A stretch of 64,000 nucleotides of DNA from JABMMZ01 sp040386935 (GTDB lineage: Bacteria > Bacteroidota > Bacteroidia > NS11-12g > UBA955): the NCBI GenBank assembly GCA_040386935.1, contig JAZKEQ010000011.1:1-64000 (forward strand). Direction: 5' to 3'. Positions 24,705 to 34,400 of this stretch are shown piece by piece. Positions within the stretch are counted from its first letter, which is position 1. Each line of letters opens with the position of its first letter. A program made the position numbers and the translations under genes. Below the pieces are notes generated by a model, which made no database searches, had not been told where the DNA came from, and saw only the letters and a list, made by a program, of their open reading frames with translations.

Positions 24705-25646
24705 TTAGAAAGTATAAATAACCTGAAGATTTTCGTCTTTCAAATGCTTTTCAGCTTCTTCAAGATTTTCAGTAAAGCCAAGAATAAAGCCACCGCCACC
24801 GCTACCGCATAATTTCAAATAATAGCTGTTGGTATCAATGCCATTTTTCCAAAGTTTTTTAAACTTATCAGGAATCATAGGACTGAAATTATCGTAGACC
24901 AATTGTGATAAGTTTTTCAGTGATTTGAATAAAGGCTTCATGTCCTTTTTTAGGAAAGCCTCTATGCACTCATCATTGTATTTTTTAAACTGATGTTTAA
25001 TAATATTTCTAAAACCTTCGTTCTTGCATTTTTCGAGAAAGATAGAGACCATGTTGTGGGTTTGGCCGGGAGAACCAGAATTTATCAGGAATATAGCGCC
25101 TTTGCCATCAGTATTTGGCTCAGGAAGACCTATGGTGTCCAAATCGGTTTTTGATTTAATCAAAACAGGTAGGTTAAGGTAGCAAATCAATGGATCAAGT
25201 CCGGAACTTTTACCGTGAAAATAAGATTCCAATTTGCTGAATATCTGTTTCAGCTTAAGAATTTCATCTCCGTTCTGCTGACTGTTAATGGTGATTTTAG
25301 ATGGGCAATATTTGTCGTAAACAGAAGCCACTAGTGCGCCTGAACTGCCAACTCCAAATCCTTGAGGAATACTGCTGTCGAAATACATGCCTCTGTCAAT
25401 ATCTGCCTGAAGTGTTTCTAAATTCAAATCACAAGGCAGTTCATTGTTTGCCTGAAGCTGTTGTAGGTAATTGAAGAAAGATCGGATATCATCATTTGAA
25501 TGACGGGTAAAGTCATCCTGACGGTCATCAATTTTTAAGGCGCCATTGAAACGGTTGAAAGGAATAGAAAGCCCCATTGAGTTTTCTATAATGCCATATT
25601 CTCCGAACAGTAAAATCTTGGCGTAGAATAACGATTGTTTAAGCAT
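24705..25646 (-). CDS. mvk: Mevalonate kinase (GHMP kinase)
   Basis: A 313-residue GHMP kinase. Motif 1 is AKILLFGEYGIIENSMGLS, motif 2 PQGFGVGSSGALVASVYD (ATP loop), motif 3 LCGSGGGGFILGF near the C-terminus. The stretch ESYFHGKSSGLDPLICYLN carries the H-G-x-x-S-G-x-D seen in mevalonate kinases, including the catalytic Asp. It phosphorylates mevalonate at the 5-hydroxyl with ATP in the cytoplasm. The start overlaps the end of the diphosphomevalonate decarboxylase gene by 8 bases, so both are translated from one mRNA. Confidence 0.85.
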   Translation of the reverse strand: MLKQSLFYAKILLFGEYGIIENSMGLSIPFNRFNGALKIDDRQDDFTRHSNDDIRSFFNYLQQLQANNELPCDLNLETLQADIDRGMYFDSSIPQGFGVGSSGALVASVYDKYCPSKITINSQQNGDEILKLKQIFSKLESYFHGKSSGLDPLICYLNLPVLIKSKTDLDTIGLPEPNTDGKGAIFLINSGSPGQTHNMVSIFLEKCKNEGFRNIIKHQFKKYNDECIEAFLKKDMKPLFKSLKNLSQLVYDNFSPMIPDKFKKLWKNGIDTNSYYLKLCGSGGGGFILGFTENLEEAEKHLKDENLQVIYTF

Positions 25647-26679
25647 GCGTTGTTTTTATTGGACCTTTTCCGATTGCGTTGCAAAAATACAACCCATTCT
25701 GACAATAACCTACTAATTCGTTTTGCACAAAATCCTGAACCTGTGCATTATGTTCGGCAGTTGACAGTAGGTGTACGTTGGCACCTGCATCTAATGTAAA
25801 GAACAAATGAAGGTCGGTTTGGTTTCTGAAATCAATAATTTTTTCAATAATGGCAAGGGAGTTGGGCTTCATCAGTATGAAAGGAGTAGGAGAACTCATC
25901 ATTAAAGCATGCAGCATCAAGGCTTCACCTTCTACGACCTCCATCAAACCTTTAATATCTCCTTTTTGCAATATGTCTAATAATTTTTCTGTATTGCTGT
26001 TGGCCACGCTGTATCTGGTGCTCGCAAAAGGGTGTTCTTTCAATAAGGCATGCCCCTTAGTGCTCGAAACCTGTTTACTGCCTTTTTCAACAATAAGGAT
26101 GGTGTCGTTCAAATTCTGAAAAGAAGGATGAATGCGATGGTCAATATTAATGGCGTATTCATCACTGCTATCAATAAGCAAGGAAGTAGAGCCCCATACA
26201 TTATAACCGCCATACACGCTTCTACAAGCGCTTCCTGAGCCCAATCGCGCATAGATAGAGGCTTGTCTTAAGAAGTCTTCTTCACTGCTTGTAATCTGCT
26301 GATTCAGGTCGACCAGGCATAATGCCAAAGCACTAAATGCAGAGGCTGATGAGGCAATGCCGCTGCTGTGAGGAAAAGTATTGGACGAACGAATAACAAG
26401 GTGGTGATTGTTCAACCAGTTGTAATCTTTACATACTCTTGCAATATATGAGCGTATTTTTACAGAGAACGCTTCATTGGGGAGGTTTTCAAAGAAAAAG
26501 TCGAGTGAAATATCCTTTTGGTCAGGGCGATGTTCTGCTGTTATCGTAGTGGTAGTAGTGGCTTGGTTGAGAGAAAAACTGATGGAAGGATTTTCGGGCA
26601 ATTGCTCGCCTTTCTTTCCCCAGTATTTTACCAGTGCTATATTCGAAGGACTTTGCCATCCGGCTGTTATCATGCTCAT
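25639..26679 (-). CDS. mvaD: Diphosphomevalonate decarboxylase
   Basis: A 346-residue enzyme of the GHMP fold. IALVKYWGKKGEQLPENPSI with SISFSL is the family N-terminus, SNTFPHSSGIASSASAFSAL is the phosphate-binding loop, RLGSGSACRSVYGGYNVW follows, and FFTLDAGANVHLL contains the catalytic Asp region. It converts 5-diphosphomevalonate to isopentenyl diphosphate with ATP, releasing CO2. The ATG overlaps the stop of the GYDIA kinase gene (ATGA), and its own 3' end overlaps mevalonate kinase. Confidence 0.95.
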   Translation of the reverse strand: MSMITAGWQSPSNIALVKYWGKKGEQLPENPSISFSLNQATTTTTITAEHRPDQKDISLDFFFENLPNEAFSVKIRSYIARVCKDYNWLNNHHLVIRSSNTFPHSSGIASSASAFSALALCLVDLNQQITSSEEDFLRQASIYARLGSGSACRSVYGGYNVWGSTSLLIDSSDEYAINIDHRIHPSFQNLNDTILIVEKGSKQVSSTKGHALLKEHPFASTRYSVANSNTEKLLDILQKGDIKGLMEVVEGEALMLHALMMSSPTPFILMKPNSLAIIEKIIDFRNQTDLHLFFTLDAGANVHLLSTAEHNAQVQDFVQNELVGYCQNGLYFCNAIGKGPIKTTHA

Positions 26680-27605
26680 GTATCTGTACTTAATTTTATC
26701 ATGTTGTTAAAAGGGACAATTTTGTCATAGCCTTTCGATTGAAAATAGGCGGGGGTATTGTCGCCTGTTGCCAGTATATAATCACCTCCCCATGCACCCA
26801 GACTTTTAATGGTGCCATGGAAGTCAGAGAATAATTCTTGTTTAATAGTAGGGCGGTTGAGAGCCGCACTCACTTCTGTTTCTGCCAATTCCAGTAGCAG
26901 GCAAAACTCAAAATAGTCGTGGGTATGAGCCAGCAACTTACTAAGTCTTGTTAGTTCTTCAATCTGTTGTTGTGAAAAATGGATGTTGTTATAGCGGCTA
27001 ATCTCCGTGCGACTGTTTTGTTTTTGATTCAGGTGAATAAAGAACAACTGATCATTAAACGGTTTGTCCCATATAAAGGCCTCTATAGTTGGTATACGGT
27101 GGTTGACCTGATAAAGGAGGGGTTGGCCAGTGATAGCGACCGCTATATCAAATCCACTGCCTTTAAATGCATTGAAATGCAGTACAAAAGGATCTATTCC
27201 TGCCCATTGGGCAATATTGGCTGTGAGTGTTGAACTGCTGCCCAATCCTTCTTCTGTATCAAATTCAAGATATGTGGAAATGTGATAAATATGGGATTCA
27301 TTTAAAAAGTCGGGGTTAATGGCCCTGGCTGTTATCAGAAACCTGATCAATTGTAAAGCCACATTGTTATCAGTGGTATCTTCAATTATCAAGTGGGGTA
27401 AACTTATTTTAGCTGAGAACCATATGGCATCGTTAACATCATAGGCCTGCCAAATAAGTATGCCTTCGTTGAGCAGTGTTTGGGATACTTCAACCTCCAT
27501 TTGCTGACCTTTAATAGTGGGCAGGGCCAATGCTGTGGCGCCATCAAGAACAGCGTATTCGCCACATAACATCAGTTTTCCGCAACTATAAAAGGTTTTA
27601 TGCAA
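26676..27605 (-). CDS. GYDIA-family GHMP kinase, candidate phosphomevalonate kinase
   Basis: A 309-residue GHMP kinase: motif 1 YSCGKLMLCGEYAVLDGATA, motif 2 DTEEGLGSSSTLTANIAQWA, then GSGFDIAVAITGQPLLY, the variant of the G-Y-D-I-A box that names the family, and SLGAWGGDYILATGDN near the end. The family lies in mevalonate clusters of Bacteroidota. Since mevalonate kinase and decarboxylase are both present and no canonical phosphomevalonate kinase is visible, it is the best candidate for that step; this assignment is an inference. It sits 10 bases after HMG-CoA reductase and overlaps mvaD by 4 bases. Confidence 0.85.
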   Translation of the reverse strand: MHKTFYSCGKLMLCGEYAVLDGATALALPTIKGQQMEVEVSQTLLNEGILIWQAYDVNDAIWFSAKISLPHLIIEDTTDNNVALQLIRFLITARAINPDFLNESHIYHISTYLEFDTEEGLGSSSTLTANIAQWAGIDPFVLHFNAFKGSGFDIAVAITGQPLLYQVNHRIPTIEAFIWDKPFNDQLFFIHLNQKQNSRTEISRYNNIHFSQQQIEELTRLSKLLAHTHDYFEFCLLLELAETEVSAALNRPTIKQELFSDFHGTIKSLGAWGGDYILATGDNTPAYFQSKGYDKIVPFNNMIKLSTDT

Positions 27606-27615
27606 TGCGCTTAAA

Positions 27616-28959
27616 TTATTTAACGGTTACTTTGGGTTGAGGGATACCGCGCATTTGGCAGAAAATTTCAACTGCAGCACTGTGACTGACAATTTTATCT
27701 TTAAAGTAATGCACGATTTTTTGTTTTTCTTCTTCAGTTGCTTCTAGTTGATTGAGAATATTCAATAAGTGCATTTTCATGTGACCTTTTTGAATACCTG
27801 AAGTCACCAATGAACGCAAGGCTGAAAAGTTTTGTGCCAGACCAACGACCGATGCAATTCTCATCAATTCAGTTGCTCCCGGATTACCCAGCATTTTAAG
27901 GGCAATCTTCACCATTGGGTGCAGTCCTGTCAGTCCACCTACAGTGCCAAGCGCCAGGGGTACTTCAATCCAGAAACGGAATATGCCGTCTTTGATTTCA
28001 GCATGTGTCAAACTTTTATATTTACCTGAGCGCGATGCATAGGTGTGTGCACAGGCTTCAACAGCTCTGAAATCATTACCGGTTGCAATAATCACACTGT
28101 CGATGCCGTTCATAATGCCCTTGTTGTGTGTAGTGGCTCTGTAAGGCTCTATCTCTGCAATGCGTACTGCTCTGCAAAATTTCTCTGCAAATTCAAGGCC
28201 GCTCATGTCAGTGCCTTCATTTAGCGTATCAATTGGAGCGCTTACTTCTGCTCTAACAAGACAATTAGGCGTATAATTGCTCAATATGCACATCACCACT
28301 TGAATGGTTTTGTCGTTTGTGTCAAGCAAATCTGTTATGGCAATTTCTCTTTGTAATATTTTCGAGAACTCTTCAAGCACCGAGTTGATGAAGTTAGCAC
28401 CCATGCTATCACAGGTGTCGAAAGTTGCTTGTAATTGGTAGTAACCGGCCTCATCAGCAGTTTTATCTATCAATTGAATATCCAGAATGCCTCCGCCACG
28501 CAATTGCATGTTCTTCGTGATAGGGTAGGTTTCAGAATAAAATTTATCTTTTATTGAATTAAAGAAGGTTTGTAATTGTTCTTTATTACTGCCTTCCCAA
28601 ATAAAATGGACATGACCAATTTTTTCAGTTGACACAATGGTAGTTGTAAAGCCACCACGGTCGAGCCAGAAATTAGCACCTTTAGCTGCAGCAGCTACTA
28701 CAGAGCTTTCTTCAATCGCCATTGGGATGCAGTAATTTTTACCGTCAATTTTAAAATTGGGGGCCACACCAAAAGGTAGGTAAAAATTGGTGAGGGTATT
28801 TTCTATGAACTCATCGTGAAGTTTTTGAGTGGCTGCATCTTTATGCCAATAGCTTTTCAGGAAGTCTATTGTATTGCTATCGCCATTCAGATAGTTGCTG
28901 ACTATCCATTCAATTTTGGCTTCCTTGCTGAGTTTTGAAAATCCTTTTATAGTTGGCAT
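27616..28959 (-). CDS. Hydroxymethylglutaryl-CoA reductase (class II-like)
   Basis: A 447-residue HMG-CoA reductase of bacterial class II type, without membrane domain. Landmarks: FYLPFGVAPNFKIDGKNYCI then PMAIEESSVVAAAAKGANFW (substrate-binding with catalytic Glu), NGIDSVIIATGNDFRAVEAC (catalytic Asp and the NAD(P) region), LALGTVGGLTGLHPMVKIAL, and the C-terminal GHMKMHLLNIL with the catalytic His. In this setting it should make mevalonate from HMG-CoA rather than degrade it, because the downstream kinases and decarboxylase follow. It starts 44 bases after fni. Confidence 0.95.
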   Translation of the reverse strand: MPTIKGFSKLSKEAKIEWIVSNYLNGDSNTIDFLKSYWHKDAATQKLHDEFIENTLTNFYLPFGVAPNFKIDGKNYCIPMAIEESSVVAAAAKGANFWLDRGGFTTTIVSTEKIGHVHFIWEGSNKEQLQTFFNSIKDKFYSETYPITKNMQLRGGGILDIQLIDKTADEAGYYQLQATFDTCDSMGANFINSVLEEFSKILQREIAITDLLDTNDKTIQVVMCILSNYTPNCLVRAEVSAPIDTLNEGTDMSGLEFAEKFCRAVRIAEIEPYRATTHNKGIMNGIDSVIIATGNDFRAVEACAHTYASRSGKYKSLTHAEIKDGIFRFWIEVPLALGTVGGLTGLHPMVKIALKMLGNPGATELMRIASVVGLAQNFSALRSLVTSGIQKGHMKMHLLNILNQLEATEEEKQKIVHYFKDKIVSHSAAVEIFCQMRGIPQPKVTVK

Positions 28960-29003
28960 TGGGTCTTTTTATTATATATACGATGGTAAATCCTTTGCGT
29001 TTT

Positions 29004-30074
29004 TTAGTCTCTTACTTTTAAGAAACTGTAGCATGTTTGCAGCCCTTTCTTTTGTAATTCACAGTAGCTCTGCAATTCTTCATAACTACCGGTAGCGTAT
29101 TTGAGGAAGGCAGATGCTTGGGCATAAATGGCATGTGCTTTGGTTTTATTCATCAGGTAATAACCATCGAGATAGTTCTTAATACCACCACTGATAATGA
29201 TTTGTTTGCACAACATTTTATTGCCGAGTTGTTCCATCGCACTATTTGTGAAATCGACCATTTCAAGGGCTGTATGTCCAATATTGGTAAGTGGTATCAA
29301 TTGTTCTCTCGTTGCATCATCCTGTCTTAGCAGTTCGAGTGTAGCGAAATTAGTTCCTCCGTGTGCACCAAACTCAATTGCTTCGATGGGCAGTTGCAAT
29401 AATTCTATCAATGATTCTGGTCCGAAGCCCTGACCGACTTCCTTCACGATGATTTTAAAGTTGACACGGTCGATAAGGCGTTTAAGCGTTACCAATGGCG
29501 AATGCTTAATGATATCTCCTTCTGGTTGTAACCATTCCTGCAATGGATTGATGTGTACAATCAGGCCATCAGCTTCAAGGCGATTGATGAGATCCGTAAT
29601 CAATTCGATGCGGTTGCTCTCAATTAATTCTTCAATTTGGGCAATACCCAGATTGGCGAATAGGGGAAGGTTGTTGCCTAAATACTGGCGAACATTGAAA
29701 TCATCAAAATAAGTAGCGTCATTTAATATGATACGGCAGCTGCCAAGTCCCATTCCCATGCCAAACTCAGCACATGCCAAAGCAAGGTTACGGTTGATGG
29801 TACCTGCTTTTTCAGTACCGCCTGTCATGCTGCTGACCCATAAAGGTAATCGCAAATCTTTGCCTGCAAAATGGATAGTAGGGATGCAGTCTTCACCCGG
29901 ATGCGCACTCAATAAAGGCTCGTAATAAAAGCGCGAATCATTCAAGTCGTTTTGTGATTGAAAGGCCAAAGCGATGTGGTCTTTTTTTCTGCCGGATGTT
30001 TGATTTGTTTCCAAAGGTGATTGACTATCAATAATAACCGCAAAAATACAGTTTTGTTTGCGACTGACTAGCAT
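29004..30074 (-). CDS. fni: Type 2 isopentenyl-diphosphate delta-isomerase
   Basis: A 356-codon frame for the FMN-dependent isomerase: RKKDHIALAF, PLWVSSMTGGTEKAGTINRN, GMGMGLGSCR, VHINPLQEWLQPEGD, FKIIVKEVGQGFG and EFGAHGGTNFA are family blocks that bind FMN, Mg and substrate. It interconverts IPP and DMAPP. The true start is uncertain: the ATG at 30074 lies immediately after the terminator T-run of the upstream gene, and a TATTTTTG box (30048-30041) is inside the extended N-terminus. A TTG at 30014 gives METNQTSGRKKDHIAL, matching the usual start of the family, and is preferred. Confidence 0.93.
   Translation of the reverse strand: MLVSRKQNCIFAVIIDSQSPLETNQTSGRKKDHIALAFQSQNDLNDSRFYYEPLLSAHPGEDCIPTIHFAGKDLRLPLWVSSMTGGTEKAGTINRNLALACAEFGMGMGLGSCRIILNDATYFDDFNVRQYLGNNLPLFANLGIAQIEELIESNRIELITDLINRLEADGLIVHINPLQEWLQPEGDIIKHSPLVTLKRLIDRVNFKIIVKEVGQGFGPESLIELLQLPIEAIEFGAHGGTNFATLELLRQDDATREQLIPLTNIGHTALEMVDFTNSAMEQLGNKMLCKQIIISGGIKNYLDGYYLMNKTKAHAIYAQASAFLKYATGSYEELQSYCELQKKGLQTCYSFLKVRD
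30041..30048 (-). promoter_or_regulatory. -7 box for the mevalonate operon
   Basis: CAAAAATA on the plus strand is TATTTTTG on the minus strand, matching TAnnTTTG. It lies between the terminator of the leucine dehydrogenase gene and the preferred TTG start of fni, 26 bases before that start. The -33 region lacks an exact TTTG. Confidence 0.5.
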
Positions 30075-30104
30075 AAAAAAAACGATACCGTTGGATATCG
30101 TTTT
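30075..30104 (-). terminator. Rho-independent terminator of leucine dehydrogenase
   Basis: On the minus strand AAAACGATA (30104-30096), an 8-base loop, TATCGTTTT (30087-30079), giving a 9-bp perfect stem, followed by a T run of eight (30082-30075). It begins 23 bases after the stop codon at 30128 and its T run touches the ATG at 30074, so the next gene's transcript must begin inside or after it. Confidence 0.85.
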
Positions 30105-30127
30105 CTTTATTTAAATAGAGGTTATAA

Positions 30128-31228
30128 TTAGATTTTAGCTTGCAGATACATGGTATCGCTGATGCGTTTTTCGGCCAGTTGTATCGCGGCTAATTGTGTG
30201 TTAATATTGTCCGACTGAGATTTATTGTAAATATTCAATACAGTGTTGTAGATGTTTTCAGTTTGTGCAAAAGCAATTTCTCTAACATAGCCATTGTACT
30301 CGCTGTATACATTGATCAAACCACCGGCATTGATTAAGAAGTCAGGCGCATGGAAAATGCCTTTGTCTTTAATCATGTCACCGTGAATATTGTCGTCTTC
30401 TAATTGGTTGTTTGCAGCACCTGCAATGATCTGACATTTCAATTGATTGATGTTTTCAGTATTCAGAATAGCACCAAGCGCGCAAGGAGCGAAAATGTCA
30501 ACATCCTGAGAGAAGATATCGTTTGGTTTAACAATGGTTGCACCAAATTTATCAGCAGCTATTTTCAGGCCACTGTCAAAAATATCTGTAGCAGTAATGA
30601 TTGCTCCGTCTTTGTGTAATAATTCAATCAGGTGTAAACCTACTTTACCGGCACCTTGTACGGCAATTTTTTTGCCACTCAGGTTGTCGCTGCCATAAGC
30701 TTTCTTAGCACTGGCTTTTAATCCCATGTAAACACCATAAGCAGTTACAGGACTAGGATCGCCACCACCACCCATTATTTCAGGTAAACCAACAACGTGC
30801 TCAGTTTCCATGGCAATGTATTCCATGTCTTTAGTTGTTGTTCCAACATCTTCAGCTGTTACATATTTACCACCCAGGTTTTCTACAAAACGACCAAATT
30901 TACGCATCAGGTGTTCTGATTTGTCTTTTGCAGGGTCACCGATGATAACTGCTTTAGCACCACCTAAGTTCAAACCGCTGATAGCAGCTTTATAGGTCAT
31001 GCCTCTCGATAAACGCAAAGCGTCATTGATGGCATCAGCTTCGGTAGCGTATTTCCACATACGGGTTCCACCAAGACCGGGTCCAAGTACAGTATTGTGG
31101 ATAGCGATAATGGCTTTAAGGCCTGTATGGTTATCCTGACATATTAAAACTTGCTCGTGATCAAAACGGGCAACTTTTGCAAATACATCAAATTGAGTGT
31201 CAGTTGAAGTAGCGTTTGTTTGGCTCAT
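30128..31228 (-). CDS. Leucine (Glu/Leu/Phe/Val) dehydrogenase
   Basis: A 366-residue amino-acid dehydrogenase. The substrate-binding half has GPGLGGTRMWKYATEADAIN and LSRGMTYKAAISGLNLGGAK (catalytic Lys in the GGAK block), the dinucleotide fold has IAVQGAGKVGLHLIELLHKD, and APCALGAILNTENI with AGAANNQLED completes the pocket. The length and the short N-terminal domain fit leucine/valine dehydrogenase rather than the larger glutamate enzymes. It interconverts branched-chain amino acids and their keto acids with NAD. It is a single-gene unit ended by a strong terminator. Confidence 0.93.
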   Translation of the reverse strand: MSQTNATSTDTQFDVFAKVARFDHEQVLICQDNHTGLKAIIAIHNTVLGPGLGGTRMWKYATEADAINDALRLSRGMTYKAAISGLNLGGAKAVIIGDPAKDKSEHLMRKFGRFVENLGGKYVTAEDVGTTTKDMEYIAMETEHVVGLPEIMGGGGDPSPVTAYGVYMGLKASAKKAYGSDNLSGKKIAVQGAGKVGLHLIELLHKDGAIITATDIFDSGLKIAADKFGATIVKPNDIFSQDVDIFAPCALGAILNTENINQLKCQIIAGAANNQLEDDNIHGDMIKDKGIFHAPDFLINAGGLINVYSEYNGYVREIAFAQTENIYNTVLNIYNKSQSDNINTQLAAIQLAEKRISDTMYLQAKI

Positions 31229-31255
31229 TGATTTCTAGTAAAAATTAAACGGCTG

Positions 31256-31263
31256 CAAAATTA
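31256..31263 (-). promoter_or_regulatory. -7 box upstream of leucine dehydrogenase
   Basis: TAATTTTG on the minus strand matches TAnnTTTG and lies 27 bases before the ATG at 31228. No exact -33 TTTG is seen at 19 bases, so confidence is moderate. Confidence 0.45.
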
Positions 31264-31425
31264 GGTAATTAATTACTTAAAACCACGGTTTTTTAAAAAT
31301 AAAACGCCTCATTCTTTTTAGTATTTATATGGGGGTAAAACAACTATTTCTAAAGAAAGGGCATAAATGCCGTCAATTTATTCTATAATGCTTGAAATAT
31401 TTACTATATCGAGTATAATTGTAAG

Positions 31426-34400
31426 GTGTATTTAAAATTTCCATTGCACATATTTCTGTGTTTAATTTTATTTTGTTGTCAACAGGTAAAATCGGCTACA
31501 CAGTTTCCTGATTATACATTCAGATATTACGATATCAAGGATGGATTAAAGGACAATGAAATATACAATATATGTGAAGATCGCGCAGGCTTTATTTGGA
31601 TAGGCTCAAGCAATGGATTACACCGATTTGATGGTATCAGTTTTAAAGTTTTTGAATCGGGTATAGGTGGTTTTAAAGGACTGGCAAAAGGAGGATATCG
31701 CTACATACTCAAACACAGTGATGGCAGTTTGTGGATAGCGTCTGATTACGATGGTGCCAGCAGGTATGATGCGTATAAAAATACCTTTACCCATTTTCCC
31801 CATAACGAAAAGAACAGTGCAAGTATTGGGGATGTGGCTGCTTATAAAATAGTAGAAGACCAAAAACACAACGTTTGGTTTGCCCATTATTTTAAAGGGA
31901 TCTCCAAGTATGATTATTCAAGCGGTAAATTTATCAGATACCGCCACATACCGGGTAATAGTCAATCGCTGGCATCCAATAATATTTATGCGCTTTGCAA
32001 GGATCAGAACAACAAGCTATGGATAGGTTACCAGCATCACGGATTGAGTGAATTTGATCCACTCACCAATCAGTTTAAGCATTATACCAAAGAATCAGGT
32101 TGTGGTCTCGAAACCAATAACGTTTACGGTATTTGTTTTGACAATGCAGGCACGCTCTGGTTATCGACAAGCGAAGGTCCGTATTATATGGTGAAAAGCA
32201 CCGGACAATTTAAAAAATACACCCATCCTTTATTGAAAGAATTGCTGTTCTTTAATCTGTATTATAACGCGGCTAAAAACTTGGTGTATGCCACTAGTCC
32301 AAGTGGCTTACATGTTATTAATCCTGACAATAAAGAATTAAAAATTTATTTACTGCATCCTGAATCAAACGAAAGAATGACGCTTAACAGGTGCACGAAT
32401 TTAACATTTGATAAAAACAATCAGTTGTGGATTCAGTTCAATGAGGGTTTTTGTCTTGCAACAGAAAAGCACAATAAAATAGAAGCTGCAGAGAATATTA
32501 CCGGTCTTGATTTTGCACACAGGGTGAACCACTTCGAGGTGTTGCATAAAACGATCATTTGGAACATCAGCAATGGTGCGCTGGTGGGCGATGATGTGAA
32601 TACCCATCAAAAAAAAATATTCCAACATCAAAAGTTTAATAATTTGAAACACGAAGATGCTGTCATCAAATTACCCAATCAATTATCAGACTGGCTGGCG
32701 ATTCAAATAAAAGGAGAAGCGATCCTCTTATTCAATACAGTTAACGGTCGGTTCAAAGAGTTACCACCTATTGATAGTAGACTGCGTGTGATGGGTCGAC
32801 AGGTAGATGGGATGATCGACAGCAAGGGTAATTACTGGACCATAGATGCTTATTTAGGGATAGTGAAGTATATGGCTTCATCAAATAGCTGGATGGCCAT
32901 TAATCCGGGTAAGGTTGAAGTGAACAACGATTTTTTTTATTACCCAACTAAGTTTCACGAAGACATAAAAGGCAATGTGTGGTGCCTCAATCCATTTTTT
33001 CAATTGGTGAAATATTCAGTACACAATCATACGGCAGTGGTGATGGGGCATGATGGAAAGAATCCCTATTCGCCTGCCAATCAAATTTATTTTGCATTAT
33101 TTGAAGATAAGGCCGGCAATATATGGTTAGCAGGCAATGGCAATACATTGGATTTTTATAATTCAAGCACCAACGCTTTTTACCATTACATCAGAACAGG
33201 TTGTTTTGAAGAAAAAATCTATGGCATCACAATGGACAAGCACTACAATTTGTGGTTGTTTGGACAACAGAGTATAGCGAGAATGACACCACCTCGAAAA
33301 GTGATGCCGGATAAAGGCATGATCAGCGATTTTATGTACAGTTCATTTAACTGGAAAAATGGTATTTACGGACATTACTTTGGCAATAATTATGTATTTG
33401 CGATTGGCGATGTACTATATTTTGATAGTAAGGAAGGACTTAGAAAACTGGATGCAGGTGCATGGGACATTAATCGCCTGCCGCCTGCTGTATACATCAA
33501 TGAAATAACAGTCAATGGCCAATTATTACAACATGATTCAGTTAGTCAATCTAATTACCTTTATGCGGGCATTCCGGAAAATGCAACATTTAACAGCACT
33601 GAGAACAATTTAGTGTTTTCGTTTTCGGCCATTAATTATATTTATGCAGAGAACAACAGATTTTGTTACAGGTTGAAAAACTATGACAAGAGATGGGCTT
33701 ATTGCAATGCGCAGTCGCCTGTAGCAACATTTCATAATTTACCTCCGGGCTCTTATCAGTTGGAAGTAATGGCAGCCAATAACGATGGTATTTGGAACAA
33801 GGTCCCTGCACGATTCTCGTTTACCATTCGTCAACCTTTTCTACAATCTATCTGGTTTAAAATACTCATTGCAGTATTAGTATTATCACTGATAATCGTG
33901 TTTTACAGAATTAAAATCAGTGAACTATTGCGTCTTCAAAATGTGCGAAATAAAATATCACGCGACCTGCATGATAATATTGGTGCGACCATCAGTTCAG
34001 CCAGTTTTTCTGCAAAACTGCTCGATGATAAATTGAATGATAATGATGCCGGTAAGTATTTGACCAATAAGTTGCGAAGTGATATTCACGAATTGGGCGA
34101 ATCCATTGACGACATTGTGTGGAGTGTTAATCCCAATAATGACAGCTGGGAACAATTGTTTTCAAGGATGCGCAGATACAGTTCGGGAATACTTGAAGAT
34201 GCCGGTATTGCCTATACAATTGATTTTCCTGAACCTGAAACTGTTCACTCAACTTTGAAAACTGATGTGAGAAAAGAATTGTTTCTTGTATTCAAGGAAG
34301 CAGTGAACAACGCTGTAAAACACAGCAAAGCAAACATGGTGAACATTCAAATAAAATTTGGCAATAAAACATTTGAAATGACCATAGCAGATAATGGAAT

